In this document: positions 10,099-21,780 of the stretch, piece by piece
How the letters are laid out: each line of letters starts with the position of its first letter
Numbering within the stretch: position 1 is the stretch's first letter
NCBI GenBank assembly: GCA_020310875.1
Contig: CM035431.1
Location: 19,506,267-19,570,266 of the forward strand
DNA length: 64,000 bases
Source: Ceratopteris richardii
Taxonomy: Eukaryota; Streptophyta; Polypodiopsida; Polypodiales; Pteridaceae
Direction of reading: 5' to 3'
Translations under genes and position numbers: made by a program
The notes under the pieces: generated by a model
The model's database searches: none
What the model was told of the DNA's origin: nothing
The model's input: the letters and a program-made list of their open reading frames with translations, nothing else

Positions 10099-10118
10099 GG
10101 AGAGAGAGAGAGAGAGAG
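10057..10118. repeat. GT / G19 / AG compound microsatellite
   Basis: A GT run (10063-10081) leads into 19 consecutive G (10082-10100) and then nine AG steps (10101-10118). The G run could form a G-quadruplex and its length may be approximate because such runs are hard to sequence. Confidence 0.95.
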
Positions 10119-11066
10119 GTTTTCTTGTACTGTACGCACCACTGAAGGGGAACGAATCTTTCTTTTGTTGCTTCTGTAATCCCCATGGCATCAACATCAA
10201 CGTCAGGGCATTTCTCCCATTTTTTTTTACGTTTCTTAGTCAAAGACTTCGGTACATATTGGAAAAACCTCCTTGAACTACTGGTTTTAGTTGTGTGAAT
10301 GGTTTTGAAAGGTTTAGGATTGAATTACAACCCTTGGATTGGCTCAATGATCCTAAGGCAAAGATTGATGTGGCAAAAGTCAAGGAATCCTTGAATATTG
10401 GCCCTTGGATTTGAGAGAGGGGAAGGGCTGAGATGTACTCAATTCAAAAAAATGCACCTTTGCATATTAGCCCTTGATTTGCATCTGAGATCGGATGATT
10501 CTCCTTCAATGGTCCCCATCTTGAGCGCCTTAAATTTACACCATTGGATGAAGAGATCATCTAGTCGTTGAGATTGAGGTATCAAAAAGCAAAGGTGCCT
10601 TTTTACCTAGGCCCTTGGATGATGGGCTCATCGGACGGACCACGTCTTCGATGCATGTGTGCTCAGCCCCAAACGCGGGTCGTCGTTAGATTCTTCTCCC
10701 ATCAGACGGTGCATATGAACTGCAATATTGAGATCAGCCCCAGATGCGGACTGCCATTGGATTCGCACTCATCTAAAGGCCAAAAAACGTGCAGAGCACA
10801 CGAAAAACATTCGTGAGATGTTTTGTCTCTACTCTGCCATTGCATGAATGTCAGAGACTCCCCTCTCTCTAGTATGTCATCCCTTTAAATATTAGCCATT
10901 AGATAGAACCATCCAAAGGCCAAAAAAAATTCCTTTTTAATATTCAAATTTAAAATTCTATCAAACACTATTTTATTTGAGAATACCACTAGTGGTTTTC
11001 CATGGGCCCTTAATCTCCTAGATTAAGCTTTTTAATCCCTAAAAATTAGGAATCCTTACAAGGCCC
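10119..11066. other. non-coding stretch with recurring CCCTTGGAT words
   Basis: No gene found. The motif CCCTTGGAT or a close variant recurs near 10330, 10400, 10465, 10610 and, diverged, near 10545 and 10750, and RTCYAAAGGCC words occur at about 10775 and 10913. This may be the decayed leader or LTR of the gypsy element starting at 11067, but no TG...CA ends or primer site could be placed. Confidence 0.35.
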
Positions 11067-11490
11067 ATGCAAGGCTTATTTTTTGCCCTAGTGCCCTATG
11101 GCTGGGCAGATATTTTTGCGATGATAGACATAGAAATTAACGAAGAACAATGGATGCCCCATTGTGATGAAGATGGCTATGATATATCCATCTTTACCAT
11201 AAACCTTGTAGGGGAGGAAACTGAAGTGGATAAACTCGAATGTGAGATCTCGAAAAGGAGCAAGCAAGTGAAAGAGGAAGAATGGGAAGTGGACTCTAAT
11301 AGACCCGAATGTTCATCTGAAGAGGAATTCATAGGTTGGGTAGAAGCCATTTCCCCAGAGCACACCACCCCTAAGAAGGAAAAGGATAATTCAAGCGCCA
11401 ATCAACGAAATCAAAAGGTGAGAAAGGATAAAACTATGAAACGAGAAGAGGAAGAAGAATCGTTAATGGAAGTGCCCAAAAAGTTTTAGA
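11067..11490 (+). pseudogene. acidic linker ORF upstream of RT in T1
   Basis: A 140-residue frame ending at TAG. It contains EQWMPHCDEDGYDISIFTINLVG and long Glu/Lys stretches. Acidic segments of this sort occur between protease and RT in plant Tat/Athila-like gypsy polyproteins, which fits its place before the RT. No DTG protease motif is seen here. The frame continues with stops toward the RT at 11640. Confidence 0.5.
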
Positions 11491-11639
11491 AGTATGCAGT
11501 GGAAGAACAAAAAATCATGAGAAGAGTGCCTAAGAGAGACAAAAACTCCGGAGAAGCCTATGATAATAAGGAGACTACAAAGAAAGTAGTAATAGCAATC
11601 GAGGGTGAAGAAGAAAGATGTACAACAAAGTGCATGATT

Positions 11640-12881
11640 TGACAGGTTAAGAGGAAAGTTTGATTGCCCTACTAAAAAGGTATAGTGATGTGTTTGCATG
11701 GAGTTACAAGAACCTAAAAGGGGTAGATCGAGATATATGTTCCCATAGAATACGCATGACAGCCGAGGCTAAATCCACCAAGCAAAATCCCCTATACATA
11801 CAATGATAACTATGCATTGATGATCAAGGAAGAGATAGATAGACTCCTTGAAGTTGGATTCATTTATGAGATAGAACAAACCGAATATGTATCACCCATT
11901 GTAGTTGTGCCTAACAAGAATGGTAAGTTGAGAGTGTGCATTAATTTGAATAAAGTCAATGCTGCCACCATTAGGGACAATTACCCTCTACCTATTACAG
12001 AACACCTGTTGGAAAGAGTTGCAGGCAAGGAAGTGTGTAGCTTCCTTTATGGATTTTCAGGCTATAACCAAGTCGCCATTGCCCTGAGGATCAACATAAG
12101 ATGGTGTTTGCCACTAAATGGGGTATCTTTGCATTTCGTATGATGCCTTTTGGGTTGACGAATGCACTGGCAACTTTCCAAAGGTTGATGTGCCACATGT
12201 TCAAAGAGTTTTTGAGAAACAATCTAGAGGTGTATTTAGATTATTTGTGTGTTCACTCAGTACTTAGATCACATCATATCCGTGAGCTTGAATGCATCTT
12301 TGAAAAGTGTAGGGAATATCAAGTCTGTCTAAATCCTGAGAAGTGTGTCTTTATGGTAAGACAAGGTAAGATACTTTGTCACATAGTTTCTAAAAACGGA
12401 ATTTCCACAAATGAAGATAAGGTTTGAGTGATCAATGAATTACCGAGGCCAAAGAATGTAAAGGAGGTACAAGCATTTATGGGCCATTGCAGATATTACA
12501 CACGATTCATACATATGTATGCAAGAATCCCTAAACCAGTATACAACCTGCTAACTAACTTTGAGTGGAGGGAGGAATGCAAGAGCTCCTTTAGTGAACT
12601 GAAACAACGATTCTGTTCTGCACCTATTCTAACCGTGCTTGTTTAAGTTCTTTACAGACCATCAAGCTCTCTTGTATTTAGTTAACAAACCCTGCAACAC
12701 AAGTAGGTTAATACGTTGGTTTCTACTACTTATGGAATATGAATTTGAAGTCGTAGTCAAGAAGGGTAGAATGCACTTGAGAGTAGACCATCTCTTGAGG
12801 ATAACTTCAGGGGAAGCAGCTATTGGAGTAGCAGATGAACTACCAGATGCTTACCTGTTTAACATTGAGATTGTTCTTTAA
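11640..12881 (+). pseudogene. gypsy T1 reverse transcriptase and RNase H, broken
   Basis: The order of blocks is DVFAWSYKNLKG before RT, then KEEIDRLLEVGFI, GKLRVCINLNKVNAA, DNYPLPITEHLLERVAG, FSGYNQVAIA, then after a frameshift near 12101 FRMMPFGLTNALATFQRLM. The catalytic YxDD region reads YLDYLCVHS, so the second Asp is Tyr. The thumb keeps GKILCHIVS and FMGHCRYYTRFI. RNase H is shortened: the part between about 12646 and 12660 is missing, then FFTDHQALLYLV and RVDHLLR follow. Coding stops at 12881 where integrase would be expected. Not functional. Confidence 0.85.
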
Positions 12882-12982
12882 TGGGCAAAGCCATTAGTTC
12901 CAATATTGACATATGGACCTAAGAATTCTGAAGTGAGATCCGGAGAGAAAGAGGTAGTGAAAGCGCAAAGATACTAGTCCCC

Positions 12983-13684
12983 GTGGTGACCACCACTTTT
13001 GTATCCGAATCTTTTACTTTTTCAGTCACTAGCTTGGGAATAGAAGATATCAACACATTTGACTCCGAGATACCAGAGGTGTTGTCCAAGGACTTCCGGT
13101 TTTCAGACACACAATTCGTTTCTCAAGAATATGAATGGCCGGCCTACCCAACCACACCTTCGAAAGGAGAGAACGTTGACTCTGAAAAAGATGACGACTG
13201 CACTATGACCGATGAGGGTGCAAAAGACACTGAAGAGAGTGAGGGAGAAGCACATCAATCAGAGACACAAGCCGAAGCTCAAGGGGAATCCATTACATAT
13301 GAAGAGGAGAGAGCAAAAGTAGCTGCATATATGATAGCCATGAGACGGCTACATAACACAATGCATAAGGTCTAGGCAAGGATCAGAATAACTAAGGAGC
13401 ATATTCAAGCCATTTTACAGCAAGAATTGGTCAGTAGTGGATTTGAGGAGACTTTCATCTCATCTATGAATGAATTGTTCCCATCAATAGGTGTACCAAG
13501 GACCTTGCGTTACTTGTTGTGGAAACCCCTTCCCAAGCTTGACCCTCCATGAGTTAGAATCCTCAAATGGCCTAGTGCCTACATTCGGGTACCAACAGAT
13601 CCTATGACATCCGCAACCCCTGTGGGTTCTTCGACCATTGACCTAACTGTGAGTGAAGGACACCACCCCTGTATATACCATTAA
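12983..13684 (+). pseudogene. T1 extra region, part 1: acidic N-domain
   Basis: One frame runs from about 12983 to the TAA at 13682-13684 with two internal stops (TAG at 13373-13375, TGA near 13550), each one transition from Gln/Trp or Arg. It has a Ser/Thr/Phe N-part, an acidic middle (EKDDDCTMTDEGAKDTEESE), a helical segment (EERAKVAAYMIAMRRLH) and a hydrophobic piece (MNELFPSIGVPRTLRYLLW). It matches no gag, PR, RT or IN pattern known to me. Function unknown. Confidence 0.5.
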
Positions 13685-14655
13685 TGAAACCACGCCTTCC
13701 CAGTACCAACCCAACCCACTCTTAATGTTGTAGAAAGTCCCAACGTTCGCATTCCATCCCATGTATCCATTTGGCCCCCAATCTCTAGCCCAATTATGAC
13801 TACCCCTCCCATTACCTCTGTCTTCACTCCACCTGTCCATATGACACCAATCATTTTCCCACTGCCACATTTCCATTAATACACCACTAACCCATTCTAC
13901 ACCTCTACATCATCTACACAACCACCCCCATTCTACCCCTCTCTCAAACCTTTTCTATATCTTTGAACCTCACTTTTTCCCTTTGTAATATTCATAGGCA
14001 TTTAGTTCATAGGCTCCTTTCTTATGGACACCACTCACACCACCCCACTCACCTCTCACAACACAATTGCACCCCCACCTCGTACAATCACACCCACTTC
14101 ACTCTTTCACATTGCTATCACCGAAAGCACCTCCAGTGACATGGGAATTTCACCTACTGCCTCATCGGATGCACATGTGCACGTATCACCCACATCATGT
14201 AGCACACTCCACACATCACCTATCCACACACATCTTGCCACACTCGCCGCACCATCCATAGCCGCTACCCCAACTCCCATACCCATCATGGATGTATTAT
14301 TTCCCACTTTAGAATCGTCGTCCTCTTCCACTATTGATGCTGCCATCCAGTAGATGATAGAGTGTCTTCAACAAATTAACAACGAGTATTCTTCAATTGG
14401 GCGACAACATTCGGCTCTCCAACAGACGACCCAAGAATTGCAGAAACAGCTAGATGCATTGACACTACAGAATCAAGAACTCAATGTGAAATATCAAGCC
14501 TTGGAAGCAGAGCACCAATAGCAAGAACAAACCCTCGAGGCACAAGTACAGGAACATGTGAAAGAAGTTGAGTCTAAATTAGACATCTATAATGTGCAAT
14601 GCTCAATTATCGCGGAACATGGCACTCCTTCGAAGGCACCTAAATGTAGCTAACG
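13685..14655 (+). pseudogene. T1 extra region, part 2: Pro/Thr/Ser-rich then coiled coil
   Basis: The frame at 14024-14353 is dominated by Thr, Pro, Ser and His (TTHTTPLTSHNTIAPPP), like a low-complexity linker. The stop TAG at 14351-14353 is followed in the same frame by a coiled-coil-like stretch (14354-14580) with CLQQINNEYSS, LQQTTQELQKQLDAL and QNQELNVKYQALEAEH heptads. A further TAG sits near 14520. 13685-14023 is equally Pro/Thr-rich but broken. A similar coiled-coil relic occurs in M (38440-39510). Confidence 0.45.
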
Positions 14656-14946
14656 AAAGTCAACAAGTCCAATAGCAAAACCATGAAAAATTTAAGGCTA
14701 CAATGGATAATCTAGAGACACCCATGAGCCCCTCTTATTTTGAAGTTGTTCCTCTTGAATCCATGCAAATTATAGATTATATGGATTACAAGAAGAGTGC
14801 CAGGAGCTGAAGGACACAAACAAGAGATGGATGCTAAAGGATTCGTTAGGACCTACAATTGTGCAAGAGGTCACCCCACCGGCCTTGCTTGATGAATTGA
14901 ATGAGTTACAAACAAAGTTCCGGAGTTACAAACCCAAGCATCCAGC

Positions 14947-15858
14947 ATGACCGAACCTCCTCGATCGGAATCTCCATCGGACTTGCCGGAACCCGATGAG
15001 ACCATCCAAATCCCAACAGATGATACATTTGAAGAAGAGTATGTACCATTGCCCGTGGTTGGAGGCAGATCCTCAGAAGCAGGTGAAGACATGTATGAGC
15101 TGCCTCCCACAACATGGTTGAAGATAGTTGAAGAACTTGGCAAAACACATTCGGCACACGTCAATGCGCAGTTACATGCAATGGCCAATATTGAAGAAGT
15201 TATTTTGAAGTCTCCGTATTTTACAACTGTAGCCCCATGTAGACACATAATCACTAGTGAGCTGTAGTATAAACCTTACTTCCTCTTCATTTTCGAATAT
15301 AGTTCTCATATTGAGAGCATCATTAAGAAGCGCCCAACACATGCCACCTAATTCGAGCGAGAAGATGTCCCTCCCAAAGCTGAGAAGGGTCAACCTACAT
15401 GGAGGAAGGAATTACTACAACAATACCTAGAGATGATGAATATGTGGATGCACGTGCCCATCCATCTAAAATACAACCCATACTATGGACCGGTCCATAG
15501 AAGACATTCTTGGAAGGCCTTTGCAATTAAAGTTTAGCACGACACCTTCGATCAAAGTATGTTATGTGTGGCACTGCCAATTAAAATATATGCATGCCTG
15601 CTACAAGTAGACGTTTGAAGATATGCTCACTATCGAATTTTGGGAGTACCACTCAGAAGTATTTATTAGCAGACCAACTCATTTGCTCCATTTGTTTGCA
15701 TGCAAATGAGTGATGTACTCTGAGCATTATTGTATGCCACCTCTAGATGAACCTCAGCCCATCGATTGGGAGAATCTAGAAAGAGACCTTATCAAGGGCA
15801 TTCGAATCACGGAACACACCCTTGGGACAAACCTCCTCAATAACTACATTACTCATGC
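14947..15858 (+). pseudogene. T1 extra region, part 3: acidic and C-terminal domain
   Basis: Begins ATG at 14947 (TEPPRSESPSDLPEPDETIQ) and stays in one frame to about 15740. The stops met (15265 TAG, 15352 TAA, 15535 TAG, 15617 TGA, 15668 TAG) are each one C-to-T change from Gln, Arg or Trp, so this was one long ORF. Readable blocks include MYELPPTTWLKIVEELGKTH, WRKELLQQYLEMMNMWMHV, KYNPYYGPVHRRHSWKAFAI and MLCVALPIKIYACLLQ. I do not recognise the family. It sits where Athila-like elements carry an envelope-position ORF, but I see no clear signal peptide or transmembrane segment. Confidence 0.5.
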
Positions 15859-16050
15859 ATGATTAGGTTCTATCACAGATGATAGAAATGAGGAAGAGGG
15901 GATTGTTCAAGGCAAAGAACCAAGCACAGGATCTCATCATAGATGCAGAGGAAGCACATAGGCCAATTCATAACCCAAAGAGTGATTTTTATCATTTAAA
16001 CAATATAATATATGTACATACATCTGATTACCGCACATACAATTGCATTT

Positions 16051-16519
16051 TGTGCAAGTCAAGGATTTGACGAGCTTGAGGAGTCTAAGTAGGTAAGTCA
16101 TACCAATTTTCATAATTTTTGGAAGCCATTAGGTACCTCAAATTAAATGTAGAACCTATTTTTTAACTATGTTGGTCACTAGATGTGAAACGAGTCGAAA
16201 CTAGGCAAAAAAATATAAATATAAATAGAGAGCTCATTTTGTGGTTGTTGAAATTTTAGAACTAGTGACTAATGAGCTAGTAGAACTATTGTAATAAATG
16301 ATGAATATGAATATGAGTTCTTTTCTTGCCTTCCATTGATCTCCATTGCCACTCTCCTCATGTGTGTGTGTGCATGTGTGTGTATGCATTTGCATTTCTC
16401 AGTATCACCTTCATGCACTTCACTTGCTCTTGATCTTCATATGAGCTTACCCTCTCAATTGATTGACCATTACAAGGTGGAACGCCTCACGTTGGTACTC
16501 ACCGTTGTACTAGAGTGAC
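16051..16519 (+). repeat. LTR at the 3' end of T1
   Basis: Homologous over its length to the minus-strand LTR at 37944-38375: both start TGTKCAAG, share AATTTTCATAATTTTT, a TATAAATA-type box followed by GAGAGCTC (16214-16236), a GT-rich patch and a TACTCACC block near the end. No primer-binding site follows, as expected for a 3' LTR. The exact end (about 16519) is taken from the alignment. Confidence 0.6.
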
Positions 16520-18012
16520 AAACAACACATTCCACCTTAATTGAGCAAAAACGAGAGTGGCAACATAGATTCCAATAGAAAGGCAAGTTAATGACAGATA
16601 CACTTTTTGGAACATATACCAAGGCGTGTTTGAAAAACAGAAATTTAGAAATCACTACGAAGACTGTACTTCATCCACATGTGTCAAAAGCATCAACAAC
16701 GCCTACATCTAGTACGAGACTATTAGTACGATAACCACAAAAAAGGCTTCCCTTTTCTAATAAACTTGCCTGAATGCATCGGACATTTCCATCTAAAATA
16801 GATTTTTATCACAACATATGAAGCTAACTAGTTCAATAATGTATAAAGTCAAAACGCATCCCGTATTTTTTCCGTCCTCAAACAACGTAAATTTCCTCTA
16901 TTAACCTTCAAGACGCATGTCTATAATGGATAAACAACAGCCTTTGAAAACAACTGAGAGCACTAAATACTGAAATACAATGGTGCATATAACTAAGAGC
17001 GTATGCGTTGGATCCTACTACAGCTCGCCAAAGCGACAAAAATCATGCCAAAAAGACTAAAGCCTTTCTAATATTTTTATTTTCTCCTGTTTTCTTAATA
17101 GTTACCATGCAATGTATTATATAGTTTGACAACACATAATCATCTGTGCCACAATTAAATGACAGCATGATTGGGTCACTGTGAATTCCACATGTATGTG
17201 CAATCAATTTACATCTTTACAGAGAGAAAATGAAGAAAGACTACCGAATTTCATAAGGTGTTTATGGTCAAAACCGAAAAGAGAAATTAAAAGTCAATGT
17301 ACTGATCTTAGGTCAAGACTCTACCTTTTTTATGGAGAGATGATAGCATAAGAGTTGTCTAATAGAATGATAAAATCTCTGATATGTCTTCCAACTGTCG
17401 AAGACTGCATCAGCTTAGAGTGAGAGTGTCTGTTTTAGGAGTAAATATTGCGTGAGAGAAGATGAGGTTGAAAAACAATGTTCGGAGATGATTTTCTCAT
17501 TTATCTTTCCCATGCACTTAGCAAAAACTACTATCTGTAAAGAGACAAATTGTTGCACTGTGTGTGAAGCAAAGATAGAAAGCTTTTGCGTAACACGATC
17601 TGTGACCCTTTTGTATGTTCATGAGAATGAAGAAACCGATATACAGACGGCACGTTGATAGAGACAAAAGATTCAGCTAAGAAGTATCGGTGTAGACTAC
17701 ATGCATTCCTTAAGATGTATTGGATTTTGCCAATCGTCCTTAGGTTGGGATAGAACCCATTCTCATGGACATCGCACCCATGTATACATGTCCAGCTGCG
17801 TTCATTAAAGTTTTGGTAGTACACAATACACTCATAACTCTGTATGAGCCGAATTCTCAGGCTACTAGCACTTATAATTGACATAAAATATCTTATTACT
17901 AATTACGAAACCATATTAAAAAACGGACCTTCGTCTCGATGAATATAGGAACAAAAAGAAAGCAGTAATCATTCAGAGGTGAATACAATATCACGAACGC
18001 ACGCTTATGCCC
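16520..18012. other. spacer without recognisable gene
   Basis: AT-rich DNA with short frames on both strands, the longest about 117 codons on the minus strand (17884-17531), none resembling gag or pol. No terminal repeats or RNA genes seen. It may be old transposon sequence decayed beyond recognition. Confidence 0.4.
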
Positions 18013-18343
18013 TGTTTTGTTTTGTTCATTGGTAATCGCTAGTTAACTGCAGTGTGAGTGAGAACCAATTAGGAGTGTGTAATCATCTGTATGACTTATT
18101 GTTAAAGAAGTGTATGTTGGTTCGATGTTGTGTAGTAAAGTGTTGCAGTCATAATCGGATGCAGCGATCAGTCGCTTTGAGTCTAGTGTAAGGTAACTCG
18201 ATGTTTGATTCGGTAAAGAATCACCCTATTCCACATATGGTATAGCAAGAAAAAAGAGGAATCTAGAACAATCTAGATTCTACCACCCAAGAACGCACTG
18301 CAACCTACTCCCTTCCTAACAGAACTCGAGACAGAGGTTAACA
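18013..18343 (+). repeat. LTR-like repeat, copy 1 (family L)
   Basis: Shares GTTCATTGGTAATC, AGGAGTGTGTAATCATCT, GTAAAGTGTTGCAGTCATAAT, CTAGATTCTACCACCCAAGA and the terminus GAGGTTAACA with the copy at 39552-39884 (+) and, inverted, the solo LTR at 41268-41828. It precedes gypsy G3 on the same strand and could be its 5' LTR, but no primer site is evident after 18343. Confidence 0.6.
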
Positions 18344-18581
18344 CTACTGATCCTATAGGGGAGTGGTTGATATAGTCTACATGTTGGTAACAAAATCTAA
18401 TGAAACCTACACAAAATATAAAAGTGACAGACATCCCCTATCAGTGACTAGTATGTTAAACACCACATGATGTCGAGAAGGAGAAGCCACATCACCAAAA
18501 GAGAGGATTGTAACAACTTGTAGTATAGAACCAACGCATTTCCCACTTTGTGGTCTGCAAGAAGTACCAGAATCTACTTCA

Positions 18582-19735
18582 ATGTCATCCATAGAAACTT
18601 CGGTGTCTGATGAGACTCTGATTGTTTCAGAGATAGTAGTTGCAAACGAGAAGATGAAGAATACCCAACTAGTACAAATAGAATTTCCCCCAAAAGTAAT
18701 CATGGATATATCCAAAATTTTTCAAGAGTCATATTCGAAACCAGTCAGTACTAGGGAAGGATGGAGAATGTCGATCAAGCAATGAATGGCCACATCATTT
18801 CCAAGATTCTTGAGTAGTACAAATGTTCCCTTATCCGATGAACCAGAACCAATACAATAGTTGAATCTGGAACTTCCAAGAAGTACAGTACCACCTTTAG
18901 GACAAGCATCACCCACTAGTTCCGATTCTAAAGACATCATAGATGTACGTGAAGAATTTAGTCCGAGATTGATGACACATCTACAGGGTTTACAAAGAAG
19001 AGAGTATCCAATGGGAATTTCTTATGCCAAGTTCAGTGGTCTTCCTAGTGATATCTCGGATACTCATGTCCGTGATTTCGAAATCAATTATAGTGTATTA
19101 AACAATGCCAATGATGATGGGTATCAGGGTCAAGTGTTCCAATCAATGTTGGTGAATGAAGCCGCACCGTGGCTAACAAATTTTGACTTGAACCATTTCA
19201 ACAATATGATGCTGTGAGGGATGCCTTTTTGCAAAGATTTAGATTGAAGAAAAATCTCGCACAAATTTTTGGTTTTTTACAGAATAATAGACAAAATCCA
19301 AGACAAGGAGTGTAGGAATATGCAACAATCTTCTAAACCCATGTCAGGCATTACTAGCAGCAAATGCAAATTTACCGATAGATGTCATCATGTAGTTGCT
19401 CATCAATGGAATCAATCCACAATTGCATCATATTATGATTATCGGATGTATTGGTGGCATGACTTTAGATGCACTCATCGATATGACTTTGCAATTGGAT
19501 CATAAAATTGGAGGTTTTGCAGAGGATTTAGAGTGGATGGGGACTAGAAAGAGTGAATCAAAGGATATTTTAAAACGGGTTTTTTGTATTAAATGCAAAA
19601 ATCCTAGGCATGTTGTTGCTAAATGTGCACTGAACCAAGTGTATTGTGCCATTGGTGAAAATAGAATTCATTCTATGGATACCTATCCATGTAATGCCAA
19701 AACCCAAAATTGGTTAGTAGTCAATGCAATGATAT
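18582..19735 (+). pseudogene. gypsy G3 gag with intact zinc knuckle
   Basis: The start ATG at 18582 opens SSIETSVSDETLIVS. After stops the capsid part (18861-19217) reads YPMGISYAKFSGLPSDISD and VNEAAPWLTNFD. Frameshifts then carry the capsid through to 19396. The C-terminal piece (19396-19737) holds a CCHC zinc knuckle, CIKCKNPRHVVAKC (19585-19626), which binds nucleic acid in the virus-like particle. At least three frame changes and several stops break it. Confidence 0.75.
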
Positions 19736-20174
19736 AAGAACTTTGAGAGCCCACAACCAACTATGTTCTAACCCATCTTCACAATCAAACCCACTCAACA
19801 TATACCAATTATTAGATGCAACGACTGGGAAATCATAATCACCCATGATGGAATCAAGAAGTTGTGAATTTACTAATCGAGTATTATAGTCTCGCTATCA
19901 TTTTTGTGGAAAAATGGTGCATATGTGATGACAATGAAAGGATGCGCAAGAGTATGATAAATGTAAGAAAGATAAGAAAAATCTAATCACAAATATGGTT
20001 ATTATTACACATGCAAAAGCAGAGGCTGCTATAGTATAGATATGATCTAGTAAACACTACAACTAGCCGCCAAAGTTTTTGAACCTGGTTTCAAAGAACA
20101 ACAGAGGATGATAGCTAAGGTAGCCAAATGGGCTCAAGCTGAAGCGTTGATCTTCCCTACTCCAAAAGTGATTA

Positions 20175-21780
20175 ATGCCTTGTGAGATACATAGTCGCTC
20201 TTACATGGCCAAACCTCTGCATATGTTGGAGGGGTTGTTTGATGATGAGGAAACAGCTTTCCTCTTAGCTAACAATGATTTTTTATCAGTATGCACTGTG
20301 GACTTACACCATGATTGGATCAATCATCTGCGACATCTTGTACAATACAACCAAGTGTTGATGAGACTAGAGAAGCCCTTGACAAAGCATTGGAATTAAT
20401 AGAATTACACTATAAAGCATATAATAGTGTCATTCATCATCAGGAGCAAAAATCTTATGTGATTGAGGACCGATTGCTCACATGTCAGCTCGATGATGAC
20501 AGTGCTCCCCAACGAATAGAAATTAAAGCTAACTTGGATGAACCCTTCAGACAAGACTTAATCTCCTTACTAACAAAATTCATGGATTTCTTTGCATGGG
20601 ATTATAAAGATATGAAATGGCTAGATCCTAGAATCTACTAGCATCCATAAGTACTTGAACTGGATGTTTATCTAACGAAACAACAAAGTTAAAAGATGAA
20701 CCCTAATTATGCCAAACAAGTAAAAATGGAGCTTGATTGACTCCTGTGAGTTAGTTTTGTTACACCTATTGAACAAACAAAATGGATCTCATCAACAGTG
20801 ATCGTACCAATTAAAAACAAACAACTTTGAACCTATGTGCATTAACAGAAATGCAACGTGGCAACTATTCACAACCCCTTCCCATTCCCATTTATGGATA
20901 GTATGCTTGATGAAAAAGCTCGACAAGAATTATATTCTTTTTTGGATGGATATAATGGCTATAATCAAGTTTGTATGGCCAAAGAAGATATTTCCAAAAC
21001 AGCTTTTATTATAAATTGGGGATTTTGTTACTGTACAGTCATGTCCCAAAACGTTTGAATAATGTATGGAAAATATCTTTTCCATGTATTTGACAAGTTT
21101 CATGTGGGTATTTTTGGATGTTTTTTTAGTTTCGAGTGCCAACATAGATCATTTGCAACATATTCTATTATGTTTTCTAAAGTGTCAAGAATACTGACTC
21201 TACCTTAAACCTGCAAAATCCATTTTTGGGGTGTAATGTGGTAAATTATTAGGACATATTATTTCTAGCCAAGGTATTCAAGTTGACCCTTATAGAGTGT
21301 AGGCTATACTTTAGGCCCCACCATCGAGATCCTTGAAGGAAGCTCTCCGGTTCCTTGGACAGATTCATTGTTAGGGTCATCACCTTCGTTGGCTCACCCA
21401 TTTAACTATTCCTCTTACCTGCTTGAATATGGTAGCTCCCCACAAGCTTCAGTGGACTGATGAGTGCCAAACTAGTTTCCTCCCTCTTAAGAAGTTCTTA
21501 ATGCATGCTCCTATTCTTCAATCCCCGAAGTGGGACTTACCTTTTCATGTGTTTGTCGATACTTTTGATATTTCTATTTGCAGTGTCCTCATGAAACTCC
21601 ATGAAAAATGGTACCATGGTCTTTTATGCTAGCCGCCGACTAGCCTTTGTAAAAAGGAATTACTTAGTCATCAAATAGGAGTGTTTCGACCTTATTTACT
21701 CAATCAAAAAGTTTCATCATTATCTTCTAGGCCATAAATTCACCTACCACGTTGATCATTCAACCTTGAATTATCTTGTA
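20175..21780 (+). pseudogene. gypsy G3 RT and RNase H, broken
   Basis: Pre-RT block FRQDLISLLTKFMDFFAWDYKDMK (20547-20620), then in pieces the RT: FPFPFMDSMLDEKARQELY, FLDGYNGYNQVCMAKEDISK, then a damaged YxDD region near 21105, thumb with KLLGHIISSQGIQVDPYRV, and FLGQIHC. RNase H starts with NMVAPHKLQWTDECQTSF, LPFHVFVDTFD and ends near HKFTYHVDHSTLNYLV. Many stops. The FLDGYxGYNQ block resembles Athila-group RT. Confidence 0.8.

Larger units (their letters stand above)
11067..16519 (+). mobile_element. Ty3/gypsy element T1 with extra 3' coding region
   Basis: Plus-strand element with a pre-RT linker, RT and RNase H (11067-12881), no integrase, a 3-kb region of further coding sequence (12983-about 15858), and an LTR at 16051-16519. 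That LTR is homologous to the one at 37944-38375, which has a tRNA-Asp type primer site as in Athila-group elements. Athila elements also carry an extra ORF after pol. The 5' LTR and gag capsid were not found. Joining the parts into one element is an inference from order, strand and shared decay pattern. Confidence 0.55.
18344..21780 (+). mobile_element. Ty3/gypsy element G3, 3' end lost
   Basis: Plus-strand gypsy with gag (18582-19735), a degraded protease region and RT-RNase H (20175-21780). Similarity ends abruptly at 21780 inside RNase H, where minus-strand sequence of G1 starts. Its own 3' LTR and integrase are absent from the window. It shares the Tat/Athila-like pre-RT arrangement of T1. 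Confidence 0.65.

Noticed and set aside
11640..12881. Endogenous caulimovirus, since RT-RNase H lacks integrase
   Set aside because: The RT and RNase H blocks (FSGYNQ, GKILCHIVS, YYTRFI, VDHLLR) follow the Ty3/gypsy pattern, and no movement-protein or coat-protein motif is present.
14067..14346. Overlapping frames on both strands in the Pro/Thr-rich part of T1
   Set aside because: They are shadows of the 14024-14353 frame caused by low-complexity C/A-rich sequence.
17452..17884. Facing short frames on both strands
   Set aside because: They overlap each other, have no motif and no gag or pol context.
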